The notes under the pieces were generated by a model. That model saw only the letters and a list, made by a program, of their open reading frames with translations. It searched no databases and was not told where the DNA came from. Shown here piece after piece: positions 55,118 through 63,921 of a DNA stretch of 64,000 nt. The number at the start of each line of letters is the position of its first letter. Position 1 is the stretch's first letter. The position numbers and the translations under genes are program-made. The stretch lies in contig NZ_JAUUDS010000009.1 of assembly GCF_030678875.1 (NCBI RefSeq), positions 62,001 through 126,000 on the forward strand. Direction: 5' to 3'. The DNA is from Sphingomonas aurea. GTDB lineage: Bacteria > Pseudomonadota > Alphaproteobacteria > Sphingomonadales > Sphingomonadaceae.

Positions 55118-55822
55118 TCAGACCATGCCCAGGATACGTTGCAGGGCCGCCTGGAAGTGAAAGGCCAGCGCCGCTTCCGCAGCCGCGGGATCGCGCGCCG
55201 CGCATGCCTCCAGCACGTCGAGATGCTCGCGCAGGGTCCGGATCACACGCGGCGCGGTAGACGTCACGTCGAGACGGATCACCGAGACATAGGTCTTCAG
55301 TCGCCGCGCCGTCGTCTCGATCATCGGATTGCGCAACGCCGTGATCATGCTGCCGTGGAAGCGCTGCTCCAAAGCCTCCATCTCGTCGCTGACCCCCCCG
55401 GTCGCACCCTCTGCCTGCACCTGCTCCAGCAGGGCGAGATGCGCGGCGATCAGGGTGGCGATCTCGGCCGAACTCGCCGTTTCCGCATAAACGCGTGCCG
55501 CCGAGCGCTCGATGATCGATCGGAACTGATAGGTGGAGCGCGCCAGCTCCAGGTCCGCCTTCAGGAATTCGATGCCCGATCGCGCGTGGATTTTCAGTAT
55601 TCCCTCAGTTTCCAGCACGCGCAACGCGTCGCGAAGGGGCTGAATCGGCAGGTCGAGCAGGTGCATCAGGTCGGACTGCGAGATGAAAGACCCGGCGGAT
55701 ATCCGACGGTCAAACAACCCCTCCAAAATCCGCCGATAGGCGAGTTCGCCGAGCCGCCGGCCACCCTCCGGGGCTGCTCCACCGGCAATGGGGGCGATGC
55801 GGGCGCGTGGTGCCTTATTCAT
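55118..55822 (-). CDS. FCD-domain GntR regulator of the fucose block
   Basis: A 234-residue regulator. The winged helix (about residues 18-85; RILEGLFDRRISAGSFISQS and LLDLPIQPLRDALRVLE) precedes an FCD ligand domain (RSIIERSAARVYAETA, EQRFHGSMITALRNPMIE). The start overlaps the lactonase stop by 8 bases, so the regulator is made together with the enzymes it probably controls (autoregulation). Likely sites are the AT-rich palindromes at 52246-52283 and 57841-57856. A sugar acid such as L-fuconate or its keto product is a likely ligand. Confidence 0.85.
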   Translation of the reverse strand: MNKAPRARIAPIAGGAAPEGGRRLGELAYRRILEGLFDRRISAGSFISQSDLMHLLDLPIQPLRDALRVLETEGILKIHARSGIEFLKADLELARSTYQFRSIIERSAARVYAETASSAEIATLIAAHLALLEQVQAEGATGGVSDEMEALEQRFHGSMITALRNPMIETTARRLKTYVSVIRLDVTSTAPRVIRTLREHLDVLEACAARDPAAAEAALAFHFQAALQRILGMV

Positions 55823-56753
55823 CACGGATGCCGACATTCCCTGCGTCGGACCATTCGACGTGCTCGCCTGCTGTTCGAGCTCCCAAATCGCAGCCATCCA
55901 GCGCGTAGAAACGCCGTGCGCAGCCGGCGAACAGTTGCTCCTGCTCGGTACCCGACAGCCCGGCCAGCCGCCGAGCATCGGCGATCCACCGAGCGTAGGT
56001 GTCACCAAACCAGGTCAGGACCGGCCAGTCGCTGCCCCACATCAGCCGCTCGCCGAACGTAGCGACCAGATGATCAACATATGGCGCCAGCTCGTCGGCG
56101 GGCTGGCCCGGCGCCTGTTCGGTGCGCAGCCCCGAGAGTTTGCAGTGGGTGCCTTGGGATGCCAGTGTTGCGATGTGGTTGCGCCACGGGTCGAGTGTGC
56201 CGACAGCCGCATGGGGTTTGGCGGCATGATCGATCACCACGGGCAGGTCGGGCCAGCGATCGACGAAGCGAACGAGCATCGGCAGGTGGCGCGGCTGCAC
56301 CAGTGCGTCCAGCCGCAGCCCATGAGCCAGCATCGCCTCCAGCGCCGGCGCCAGATCGTCGCGCAGCAGCCAGTCGGTATCGTCGATCGCCTGGAGCATC
56401 GGCCTGAGCGACCGCAGCTTCGGATCGGCGGCGAGCGCGGCGATGCGGAGCGGCGCGTCGGGCGAGGAGAGGTCGACCCAGCCGACCACGCCCGCCACCA
56501 GCGGCTCGCGCGCGGCGAGCGCCAGCATCCAGTCGGTGTCGATGTCGGTCGGCTGCGACTGGACCAGCACCGCGCCGGCCAGCGGCGTGCCGGCTGCCGC
56601 CGCGCGCAGGTCGTCCGGTCCGAAATCGCGGTGCAGCGTCGGCGTCTGGGCCGTGGGCCACTCATGCCCCGGCGTCGCCAGCGACCAGAAATGAAGGTGC
56701 GAGTCGATGATGGCTGTGGTCATCGGCTCGGGCGAGGACGCGGCACCGGTCAT
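55815..56753 (-). CDS. COG3618 amidohydrolase, probable L-fucono-1,5-lactonase
   Basis: A 312-residue TIM-barrel hydrolase of the COG3618 lactonase group. IIDSHLHFWSL opens the barrel with the metal-binding HxH; LVQSQPTDIDTDWMLALA, VVGWVDLSSPDA, VVIDHAAKPHA and LMWGSDWPVLTWFGDT follow, with the key Asp in GSDWPV. Characterised members hydrolyse L-fucono-, L-rhamnono- or galactono-lactones. It overlaps the aldo/keto reductase gene (ATGA at 56750-56753), whose product would be the lactone. A start at 56723 (MTTAII) is also possible and gives the normal length, but coupling favours 56753. Confidence 0.86.
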   Translation of the reverse strand: MTGAASSPEPMTTAIIDSHLHFWSLATPGHEWPTAQTPTLHRDFGPDDLRAAAAGTPLAGAVLVQSQPTDIDTDWMLALAAREPLVAGVVGWVDLSSPDAPLRIAALAADPKLRSLRPMLQAIDDTDWLLRDDLAPALEAMLAHGLRLDALVQPRHLPMLVRFVDRWPDLPVVIDHAAKPHAAVGTLDPWRNHIATLASQGTHCKLSGLRTEQAPGQPADELAPYVDHLVATFGERLMWGSDWPVLTWFGDTYARWIADARRLAGLSGTEQEQLFAGCARRFYALDGCDLGARTAGEHVEWSDAGNVGIRDE

Positions 56754-57772
56754 GCGGCCGGCCCGCGCGGCGTGGGGGCGTCGTCGCGCAGCAGCCCGTC
56801 CGCCCGCAACGCGTCCCAGAAGGCGGCGGGAATGGGACGATCGATCCATTCCAGCGTCCTTGCGACCTGCTCCGGATCGCGCAGCCCCGGCAGGACGCAG
56901 GCGATCGCCGGGTGTGCGAGCGGGAATTGCAGCGCGGCGGCAGCCAAGGGTACGCCGTGCGTCGTGGCGATGTGCTCCATCCGTCGCACCCGCGCGACGA
57001 TCGTGGCCGGTGCCTGGGCATAATTATAGTGACCCGCATCACGCGTGCCGGTCACCAATATGCCACTGTTGTACGGACCGCCCAGAATCACCTGCACGCC
57101 AGCGGCAAGGCAGGCGGGAAACAGCGTGTCGAGCGGCTCCTGCTCCAGCAGCGTGTAGCGTCCGGCCAGCAGGATCACATCGAGCGGGGCGGCCTGCAAC
57201 GCGTCGAGGCACACGGCGACCTCGTTGACACCGATCCCGATGCCCTGGATGACGCCCTCGTCGCGGAGCCGCTCCAGTGCGCGAAAGCCGCCGCCGTCGG
57301 TCAGCTGGCGCCAATAGTGATCGTGGCGGTCGCCATGCGTCATCCGGCCAATGTCGTGGACCAGCAACAGCCCGACGCGTGCCAGCCCCAGCCGATGCAG
57401 GCTCGCCTCGAACGAACGAAGGATGCCGTCGCCGCTATAGTCATACTGCGGGGCGAAGGGCATCGGCGACCGGAAACCGTCGCGCTCGCCGTCGTCACGG
57501 ATCGATGCGTCGGGCAGCAGCAGCCGACCGACCTTGGTGGACACCAGCAGCTGGGGATGACCGCGCAGGGCATCGCCCAGACGGCGCTCGCTCAGTCCGC
57601 GTCCGTAATGCGGTGCGGTGTCGAAATAGGTGAAGCCGCCTTCGATCGCCGCCGCGACCGCCGCGGCGGCGGTATCGGCTTCCACGCGCTGCGCCAGATT
57701 GCCGATGACCGAGCCACCGAAGCCGAGCCGGGGCAGGTGCAGCCCTGCACCCCTGCCGTGCCGATCGCCCAT
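56750..57772 (-). CDS. Aldo/keto reductase, probable L-fucose dehydrogenase
   Basis: A 340-residue AKR of the D-threo-aldose/L-fucose dehydrogenase group. LPRLGFGGSVIGNLAQ starts the barrel; FTYFDTAPHYGRGLSERRLG supplies the catalytic Asp and Tyr; VSTKVGRLLLPDAS has the Lys; VGLLLVHDIGRMTHG has the His. GPYNSGILVTG is typical of this subgroup. It oxidises L-fucose (or L-galactose, D-arabinose, which share the same stereochemistry) to the 1,5-lactone with NAD(P). GGGAGGGTGAAG precedes the ATG. First gene of the operon AKR, lactonase, GntR, SDR, FAH hydrolase. Confidence 0.86.
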   Translation of the reverse strand: MGDRHGRGAGLHLPRLGFGGSVIGNLAQRVEADTAAAAVAAAIEGGFTYFDTAPHYGRGLSERRLGDALRGHPQLLVSTKVGRLLLPDASIRDDGERDGFRSPMPFAPQYDYSGDGILRSFEASLHRLGLARVGLLLVHDIGRMTHGDRHDHYWRQLTDGGGFRALERLRDEGVIQGIGIGVNEVAVCLDALQAAPLDVILLAGRYTLLEQEPLDTLFPACLAAGVQVILGGPYNSGILVTGTRDAGHYNYAQAPATIVARVRRMEHIATTHGVPLAAAALQFPLAHPAIACVLPGLRDPEQVARTLEWIDRPIPAAFWDALRADGLLRDDAPTPRGPAA

Positions 57773-57840
57773 CTTCACCCTCCCGTTTCCTGGATCGGCT
57801 TCGGCCTGCTTGTCTTGCCGCGACCGCTCTGCGACAATCA

Positions 57841-57856
57841 ATCTGATATTTCAGAT
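57841..57856. promoter_or_regulatory. Palindrome between the divergent fucose operon and lldD-like gene
   Basis: ATCTGA-TATT-TCAGAT is a perfect 6-base inverted repeat. It is followed by GATCATATCATTGCAT (57854-57869), which resembles GATCATACTTGCAT at 52261-52274 in the other divergent promoter of this block. It is probably a regulator site controlling both sides. Confidence 0.55.
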
Positions 57857-57924
57857 CATATCATTGCATGGCTGTAATTCGGTTGTCGAGCTGCATGCGA
57901 GAGGGGGGGAGGCGGAAAGCCGGC

Positions 57925-59073
57925 ATGACGATCATCTCCTCGCCGCTGGACTATCGCAACGCCGCCAAGGCCCGGCTGCCTCGCTTTCTGTTCGACTATG
58001 CGGATGGCGGTGCGGGGTCGGAGGCGACGCTGCGCGCCAATGTCGAGGATCTCGCCCGGCTGGGACTGCGGCAACGCGTGCTGCGCGACGTGGCGGCGAT
58101 CGACCTGTCGGCCGACCTGCTGGGCGTGCGACGACCATTGCCGCTGGCACTCGGGCCGATCGGCATCGCCGGCATGTACCGGCGGCGCGGCGAGATCCAG
58201 GCAGCGCGCGCCGCGGCGGCCGCCGGCATCCCGTTCACGCTGTCGACGGTCGGGCTCTGTTCGCTGGCCGAAGTACGCGCGGCGACACCGGATGCGCTGT
58301 GGTTCCAGCTCTACGTCATCCGCGACCGCGCCTTCATGGCCGACCTGATCGCCACCGCGAAGGCGCAAGGGGCCGAAGCACTGATCTTCACCGTCGACAT
58401 GCCGGTTCCCGGCTCGCGCTATCGCGACGCGCATTCGGGCATGGCAGGGCCGCGCGCACCGCTCCGCCGCGCCGTCCAGACGCTGACCCGGCCGCGTTGG
58501 GCGTGGGACGTCGGCGTGCGAGGGCGACCGCATGCGCTCGGCAACCTGCTGCCGGTGCTGGGCGCATCGTCCGGCATGAACGATTACATGGGCTGGCTCG
58601 GCGCGAATTTCGATCCGTCGATCCGCTGGGACGATATCGGCTGGCTCCGGGCGGCATGGGACGGTCCGCTGGTCATCAAGGGTATCCTCGATCCGGACGA
58701 CGCCCGCGCCGCCGCCGATGCCGGGGCGGACGCGATCGTCGTGTCCAACCATGGCGGACGGCAGCTGGACGGTGCATCCTCTACCGCGCGCGCCCTGCCG
58801 GCGATCGCCGCGGCGGTGAAGGACCGGGTGACCATATTCGCGGACTCGGGCGTGCGGTCGGGCCTCGACGTCGTGCGGATGCTGGCGCTGGGCGCCGACG
58901 GGGTGCTGCTCGGCCGCGCCTGGCTCTATGCGCTGGCCGTAGGCGGACAGGCCGGCGTCACCCGGCTGCTGACCATGATCGAGAGCGAGATGCGCGTGGC
59001 CATGGCACTGACCGGCGTCCGCAGCATCGCGGAGATCGACGCGTCGATCCTGCTGAAGGAGCGCCAGGATTGA
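57925..59073 (+). CDS. lldD: FMN-dependent alpha-hydroxy-acid (L-lactate) dehydrogenase
   Basis: A 382-residue flavoenzyme. [16 protein letters not shown] opens the family fold; [28 protein letters not shown] and [12 protein letters not shown] hold FMN-binding residues; [11 protein letters not shown] has the Lys; and [11 protein letters not shown] places the catalytic His at about 276, with [20 protein letters not shown] for phosphate binding. It oxidises L-lactate to pyruvate. L-lactate is the second product of the FAH-family hydrolase in the divergent operon, so it fits as the last step. Start chosen at MTIISS; GGAAAG lies 6 bases upstream. A start 30 bases earlier is possible. Confidence 0.88.
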   Translation: MTIISSPLDYRNAAKARLPRFLFDYADGGAGSEATLRANVEDLARLGLRQRVLRDVAAIDLSADLLGVRRPLPLALGPIGIAGMYRRRGEIQAARAAAAAGIPFTLSTVGLCSLAEVRAATPDALWFQLYVIRDRAFMADLIATAKAQGAEALIFTVDMPVPGSRYRDAHSGMAGPRAPLRRAVQTLTRPRWAWDVGVRGRPHALGNLLPVLGASSGMNDYMGWLGANFDPSIRWDDIGWLRAAWDGPLVIKGILDPDDARAAADAGADAIVVSNHGGRQLDGASSTARALPAIAAAVKDRVTIFADSGVRSGLDVVRMLALGADGVLLGRAWLYALAVGGQAGVTRLLTMIESEMRVAMALTGVRSIAEIDASILLKERQD

Positions 59074-59106
59074 CGTTGTGCGGCGGAGGACAGGAGCCGC
59101 GCTCGC

Positions 59107-60345
59107 TCAACGCCGCGCGATGATGGCCGTGGCCACCAGATCATAGGTCACGTTGGCAACGGTCCTCAGCATGTCAGGGATCACGTCCACCGCGACCAGG
59201 ATCGGCAGCAGCTCGATCGGCGCGCCCAGCGCGATGATGGTCGGCGCGGTGCCCGCATAGATGCTGATCGCGCCGGGCAGGCTCAGGATCATCAGGCTAG
59301 ACAGGATCGCCAGCGGGATGGCCAGCATGATCTGTACAGGCGACACTGCGACGCCGCCCATCCACGCGACGGTCAGGGCGACCAGCAGCGTGTTGGACGG
59401 CGCGGTGATCTTGAAGACGGCGACCGCGATCGGCAGGGCGACCGATGCGTCGCGCTCGTCGATGCCCATCGCCTGTGCGCTCAGCATCATCGCGGGTAGC
59501 GTGGCGAGCGACGACTGCGTGCCCGCCGCAACGGCCTGCGCCGGACCGGCGGCGCGGGTGAACCGGCGGACCGGGATGCCGCCCGCGACACGCGCGGTCA
59601 CGTAACCGATCACGATGATGATCGCCGACAGGGCGAGCGAGGCGGCGAGATACTGGCCGAGCATCGCGACCACCGTAATTCCCGCGGTTGCACCGACGGT
59701 AAAGGCCAGCGCGCCGATGCCGATCGCGGCAATGCGCAGGACCCAGCCGACGACCACGACCATCGCGTCCGCAAGACCGTGCAGGGGCTGGAGAAGGGCC
59801 CGCGCTCGCTCGGCCTCGACGCGACCGATCGCCAGACCCAGGACCAGGGCGAACACCACCAGCGGCACGATCGCCCCCGTCGCCGCAGAGGCGACCGGGT
59901 TGGTCGGGATCAGCGCCCGCACTGCCTCTACCGTGCCTGGTACGACGGGCGGCGGTGCGGCGGGGATCGCGCTCCGCAGCGCGGCGATGCTGTCCTGCGG
60001 GATCGTGAACAGCCCGATCAGGACAGGCGACAGGAGCGCCGCGACGATCGCCGACATCGCCAGCAACGCCAGCAGCACGACGGGCAGGCGGCGGCCGAGA
60101 TGCATCGCCTCGCCCCTCGATCCCAGCCGCAGGCCGGCGACGCCCGTGACGATCAGCGCGAACACGAGCGGCACGATCGTCATCCGCAGCGCGTCGAGCC
60201 AGATGCCGCCGATCAGCTCGGCGACGATGCGGGCGGCGGGAATGGTTCCGAACGACGCGCCGGCCGCGAAGCCGGCGACCAGTGCCACCATCATCCATCC
60301 CGGCGCAGGCATCCGCCTCAGCACCGCCCGTCCGCGCTGGATCAT
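59107..60345 (-). CDS. DAACS-family dicarboxylate/amino-acid:cation symporter
   Basis: A 412-residue membrane protein with the GltP/DctA layout. LRMTIVPLVFALIVTGVAGL is the conserved TM2 region. GTQSSLATLPAMML is the serine-rich hairpin loop. VAVFKITAPSNTLLVALTVA is the NMDGT-equivalent region, altered here, and VDVIPDMLRTVANVTYDLVA matches the usual NMxRTxxNVxGD motif. The loss of the exact substrate-binding motifs suggests a non-standard acid. GGGGAGGGACTG precedes the ATG. The IclR gene is 23 bases upstream on the same strand, so it likely controls the transporter. Confidence 0.85.
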   Translation of the reverse strand: MIQRGRAVLRRMPAPGWMMVALVAGFAAGASFGTIPAARIVAELIGGIWLDALRMTIVPLVFALIVTGVAGLRLGSRGEAMHLGRRLPVVLLALLAMSAIVAALLSPVLIGLFTIPQDSIAALRSAIPAAPPPVVPGTVEAVRALIPTNPVASAATGAIVPLVVFALVLGLAIGRVEAERARALLQPLHGLADAMVVVVGWVLRIAAIGIGALAFTVGATAGITVVAMLGQYLAASLALSAIIIVIGYVTARVAGGIPVRRFTRAAGPAQAVAAGTQSSLATLPAMMLSAQAMGIDERDASVALPIAVAVFKITAPSNTLLVALTVAWMGGVAVSPVQIMLAIPLAILSSLMILSLPGAISIYAGTAPTIIALGAPIELLPILVAVDVIPDMLRTVANVTYDLVATAIIARR

Positions 60346-60368
60346 CAGTCCCTCCCCGCCTGCCGCAT

Positions 60369-61175
60369 CTATTGATCGGGCTTGTAACCCAGCTGCTCCG
60401 ATATGCGCCGTGCCGTTCCGGCCAGGATCAGGCGCGCATCCTCGATCGTCACGGACTGAGATCCGTCGATCAGTTGCAGGAACGGGATCGTCAGCGCCGC
60501 CATGCACTCTCCGCCGAAGCCGAATACGGGGTAGCTGATATCGGTGACCCCGCGCGTGATCGGGCTCTCGCGCACGTCATGGCCGTTGCTCCGGACGCAG
60601 TCGAGATCCGCCGCGATGCGCGAGCGGGCGATCGGCTGCTGCCGAGTGGCCTCGACGCGGTCCAGAACCCGTTCGACCTGCAACGGTGGCGAGAAGGCGA
60701 GCAGCACCTTGCCCGAGCAGGACCTGACGATGTCGATCGACGCGCCGACCCGCAGCGCGAAGCCGCGCGTGCCCGGATTTTCCTCGCGCGCGATGACCAG
60801 GCCGCTGCCGCCCTCGATCACGACCAGATGGCAGGACTGGCCGATCGCCAGCGCCATCGCCTCCATCTCCGGCAATGCCGCAGCGGTCAGGCGACGCGCC
60901 GGTGTCGCGCGATAGGCGATGTCCAGGAACTTGTACGTGACCCGGTATCGATCGTCGACGGGCGACTTGGTCAGATAGCCCGCCTCTTCCATCACCACCA
61001 CGATGCGGAACAGCTCGCCCAGCGAGCGGCCCAGGGCCGTCGCCATCTCGCTTGCCAGCATGCCCTGCGGCCGGCTGGCAAGCAATTCGACGATCATGAA
61101 CGCCTTGTCGAGCGCGGGTGCGGCGTAGCTGCCCTTTCGCTTACGGCTCGTGCCGTCCTTGCCTTCCGCCGCCAT
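60369..61175 (-). CDS. IclR-family transcriptional regulator
   Basis: A 268-residue regulator. The winged helix (about residues 15-80) reads LDKAFMIVELLASRPQGMLA, with the recognition helix near GRSLGELFRIVVVMEEAGYL. The effector domain follows (SCHLVVIEGGSGLVIAREEN, IVRSCSGKVLLAFSPPLQVE, DISYPVFGFGGECMAALTIP). IclR proteins commonly control aromatic or sugar-acid use. The gene lies between the GH92 gene and the transporter gene on one strand. The start at 61175 lacks a strong ribosome site. Confidence 0.85.
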   Translation of the reverse strand: MAAEGKDGTSRKRKGSYAAPALDKAFMIVELLASRPQGMLASEMATALGRSLGELFRIVVVMEEAGYLTKSPVDDRYRVTYKFLDIAYRATPARRLTAAALPEMEAMALAIGQSCHLVVIEGGSGLVIAREENPGTRGFALRVGASIDIVRSCSGKVLLAFSPPLQVERVLDRVEATRQQPIARSRIAADLDCVRSNGHDVRESPITRGVTDISYPVFGFGGECMAALTIPFLQLIDGSQSVTIEDARLILAGTARRISEQLGYKPDQ

Positions 61176-61249
61176 GTCCCGGGAACCCCGCACCACGATG
61201 CCGAACGGGTAGAAGCTCTCCCCGGCCGTTGCAACATGACCGCGCCGCC

Positions 61250-63568
61250 CTATCGCCGCGAGGTCGACATCGAGAACGGCCGCGCTGCACTGTCGGTCGC
61301 CCAGCGCGTGTTCGGCCGGGCGTCCATCGCGAACCGCAGTTCGCCGCCGGCACGCAGCTCCTCGTCGCGGATATAGCTGCGATCGATCGCCACCCCGTTC
61401 AGCGTCACGCCGCGGATATAGCGGTTGGTATCGGACAGGCCGTCGGCGATCACCGTGAAGCGTTTGCCGCCCGGCAGGTTCAGCACCGCGCGATCGACGA
61501 ACGGCCGCCCGATGACATACTGGTTCGATCCCGGCGCGACCGGATAGAAGCCGAGCGCGGTGAAGACCAGCCAGGCCGACATCTGGCCGAGATCGTCGTT
61601 GCCGGCGAGCCCGTCGGGCGTGGGCTTGTACTGCGAGGTCACGATCTGCCCGAGACGCTCCTGCGTCCGCCACGGCGCGCCGGCATAGGTGTAGAGATAG
61701 GCAACGTGGTGGCTGGGTTCGTTGCCGTGGATATACTGGCCGATCAGGCCGGCAATATCCTCCGCATGGCTGTAGTCGAGCTTCGACATGTCATAGTCGA
61801 ACATCGCGTCGAGCTTCGCGACCGCCGCCCTGTCGCCGCCGAGCAGCCGGATCAGGCCGGCCTGATCCTGCGGCACGAACCAGCTATATTGCCAGGCATT
61901 GCCCTCGGTATAGTCGGAGCCATAGTTGATCGCGGTGGGATCAAACGGCGTCCGGAACGCACCGGTCGACAGGCGCGCGCGCAGCCAGCCGGTCTTCGCG
62001 TCGAAGCTGTTGCGCCAGTTGCCGGCGCGCCGCTCAAACCGGTCGGCGATGTCCTTGCGCCCCATCGCGCGCGCCATGCGGGCGATCGTCCAGTCGTCAT
62101 AGGCATACTCGACCGTCTTCGACGCGGCCTCCGGCTCCCTGTCGATCGGCACATATCCCAGGCGCATATACTCGCCCAGCCCGCCATAGGGGGCGTAGTC
62201 GGCGCTCGCGACCATGGCCGCCAGCGCGGCATCGGCGTCGAAGCCGCGGATCCCCTTCAGATAGGCGTCGGCGATCACCGGCACGGCGTGATAGCCGATC
62301 ATCGTCCACGTCTCGCGCCCGGCGAACTGCCAGATCGGCAGGATGCCGTACGGGCTGTGCTCCCGGCTCTCGATCAGCGAGCGGACGATGTCCGCCGTCG
62401 TCTCCGCCGGCTGCACCAGCGTCAGCAGCGGATGTTCGGCGCGAAACGTATCCCAGAGCGAGAAGGTCGAGCGGAAGGTGAAGCCGTTGGCCACATGGAC
62501 CTGATCGTCCGGACCGCGATAGCGTCCGTCGGCGTCGCTCCAGACGCTCGGCGCAAGCAGGCTGTGGTAGAGCGCGGTGTAGACCGTCCGGCGCATCGGC
62601 GCCGGTGCGTCGATCTCGACCGCGCCCAGCGCCTGTGCCCACGCCGCCGCAGTACGCGCGCGGACCGCGTCGAAGCCGCCCGGCTCGGCATCGAGGTTGG
62701 CGACGGCGCCCGCTTCGTCCACCCCGGACAGCGCCACCCGCACCTCCAGCGGAGCGTCGAGCACGCCGAAGTCGAGCCGCGCCTCCAGCGCACGGCCGAG
62801 CTTCTCGGCCACCGCATCGCTGCCCCGGCCCGGGCCCTGGAACCCCTTGTACGGCACCGCTGCATCGCGATCGACGAAACCGTGTCCCTTCAGCGGACTG
62901 GAGAAGCGCATCGCGAAATACAGCTTGCGCCCCGGCGCCCAGCCGCGCGTCTCGCGAAAGCCGGTCACCGTGCCGTCGGCGCGCAGGTGCAGCCCCGACC
63001 ACAGGATCTTGCCCGGATAATCGTAGAGCGACGAGCGGAGATCGACGACCAGATGCGCCGCCTGTCCGGCGGGAAAGGTATAGCGGTGCACGCCGATGCG
63101 CGTCCCCGCCGTCAGCTCGGCCCGCACGTTCGTGTCGGCCAGCGTCACCGCGTAATAGCCGGGTCGCGCCACCTCCGACCTATGGTCGAAGCGCGAGCGG
63201 TAGCCCGAACCCGGTCGTCGCGGATCGCCGGGGTCGAGGCGCACCTCGCTCCCCGCCTGCGGCATGACCAGCACATCGCCCAGGTCGGAATGACCCGCGC
63301 CGGAGAAATGGGTGTGGCTGAACCCCTGGATCGTCGGATCTTCGTAGCGATAGCCCGCGGCATGGCCGTAACACTCGCGCAGCTGGCACCCCGTGTCGGT
63401 GTCCGGCGACAGTTGCACCATGCCGAACGGCGCGGTCGCGCCCGGAAAGACATGGCCCTCGCCGCCAGTGCCGATCATCGGATCGACGGCATCGATCGGT
63501 GCCGGAACGCCGGCCCCCGCGACCGCGGTCGCGGAAAGCATCAGAGCGAGAACGAGAATTTTACGCAT
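61250..63568 (-). CDS. GH92 alpha-mannosidase, exported
   Basis: A 772-residue exo-acting alpha-mannosidase. The signal peptide MRKILVLALMLSATAVAGAG is followed by the family opening VDPMIGTGGEGHVFPGATAP and FGMVQLSPDTDTGC. Further blocks: IQGFSHTHFSGAGHSDLGD, the catalytic half with WDTFRAEHPLLTLVQP, YTEGNAWQYSWFVPQDQAGL (acid Glu), GNDDLGQMSAWLVFTALGFY and GGKRFTVIADG. These calcium enzymes remove alpha-1,2- or alpha-1,3-mannose from N-glycans or mannans. The short tail after RFAMDARPN is not typical. Together with the GH29 fucosidase it points to use of fucosylated glycoprotein-type glycans. 74 bases separate it from iclR downstream. Confidence 0.93.
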   Translation of the reverse strand: MRKILVLALMLSATAVAGAGVPAPIDAVDPMIGTGGEGHVFPGATAPFGMVQLSPDTDTGCQLRECYGHAAGYRYEDPTIQGFSHTHFSGAGHSDLGDVLVMPQAGSEVRLDPGDPRRPGSGYRSRFDHRSEVARPGYYAVTLADTNVRAELTAGTRIGVHRYTFPAGQAAHLVVDLRSSLYDYPGKILWSGLHLRADGTVTGFRETRGWAPGRKLYFAMRFSSPLKGHGFVDRDAAVPYKGFQGPGRGSDAVAEKLGRALEARLDFGVLDAPLEVRVALSGVDEAGAVANLDAEPGGFDAVRARTAAAWAQALGAVEIDAPAPMRRTVYTALYHSLLAPSVWSDADGRYRGPDDQVHVANGFTFRSTFSLWDTFRAEHPLLTLVQPAETTADIVRSLIESREHSPYGILPIWQFAGRETWTMIGYHAVPVIADAYLKGIRGFDADAALAAMVASADYAPYGGLGEYMRLGYVPIDREPEAASKTVEYAYDDWTIARMARAMGRKDIADRFERRAGNWRNSFDAKTGWLRARLSTGAFRTPFDPTAINYGSDYTEGNAWQYSWFVPQDQAGLIRLLGGDRAAVAKLDAMFDYDMSKLDYSHAEDIAGLIGQYIHGNEPSHHVAYLYTYAGAPWRTQERLGQIVTSQYKPTPDGLAGNDDLGQMSAWLVFTALGFYPVAPGSNQYVIGRPFVDRAVLNLPGGKRFTVIADGLSDTNRYIRGVTLNGVAIDRSYIRDEELRAGGELRFAMDARPNTRWATDSAARPFSMSTSRR

Positions 63569-63921
63569 CCCGCGATCTAAGCAGGTGTAATCCGCCAGCG
63601 AAAGCCCGGCGGCACCGACGGGCGATCCGCGTCTCCGACCGGATGCTTATGGATCGGCGTTCAGCACGGCTGGTGGTCGCGAAATCATCTGGTGATCGAG
63701 AACCGCGCCGGGCGCCCATCGCTGGAGGTAAGGGTCGAGATGATCGCCACCATCGCGCCCGCCTAACCCAGCTCGCGACGCGGTTCATTCAGCCAACACC
63801 GCAGATCAGATCAGCGCGTCGATGTGAGCCACTTACGACTCAGGTCGGCCGGAAAACGCGTCGAGACCTGTCGATCGCAGATCGGAACGGCCGCGGCTCT
63901 GCCGCGGCCGTTTCCTATGCC
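63569..63921. other. Intergenic region with a possible gene remnant
   Basis: No complete gene is seen in these 353 bases between GH92 and clpB. On the + strand, a frame ending with TAA at 63764-63766 reads IGVQHGWWSRNHLVIENR and then PSLEVRVEMIATIAPA. This looks more protein-like than chance, but it has no convincing start. Confidence 0.35.
63886..63912. terminator. Strong hairpin downstream of clpB
   Basis: AACGGCCGCGGC-TCT-GCCGCGGCCGTT has a perfect 12-base stem. It lies 10 bases past the clpB stop on the - strand. There is no long T-run after the stem, so Rho-independent action is likely but not certain. Confidence 0.65.
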
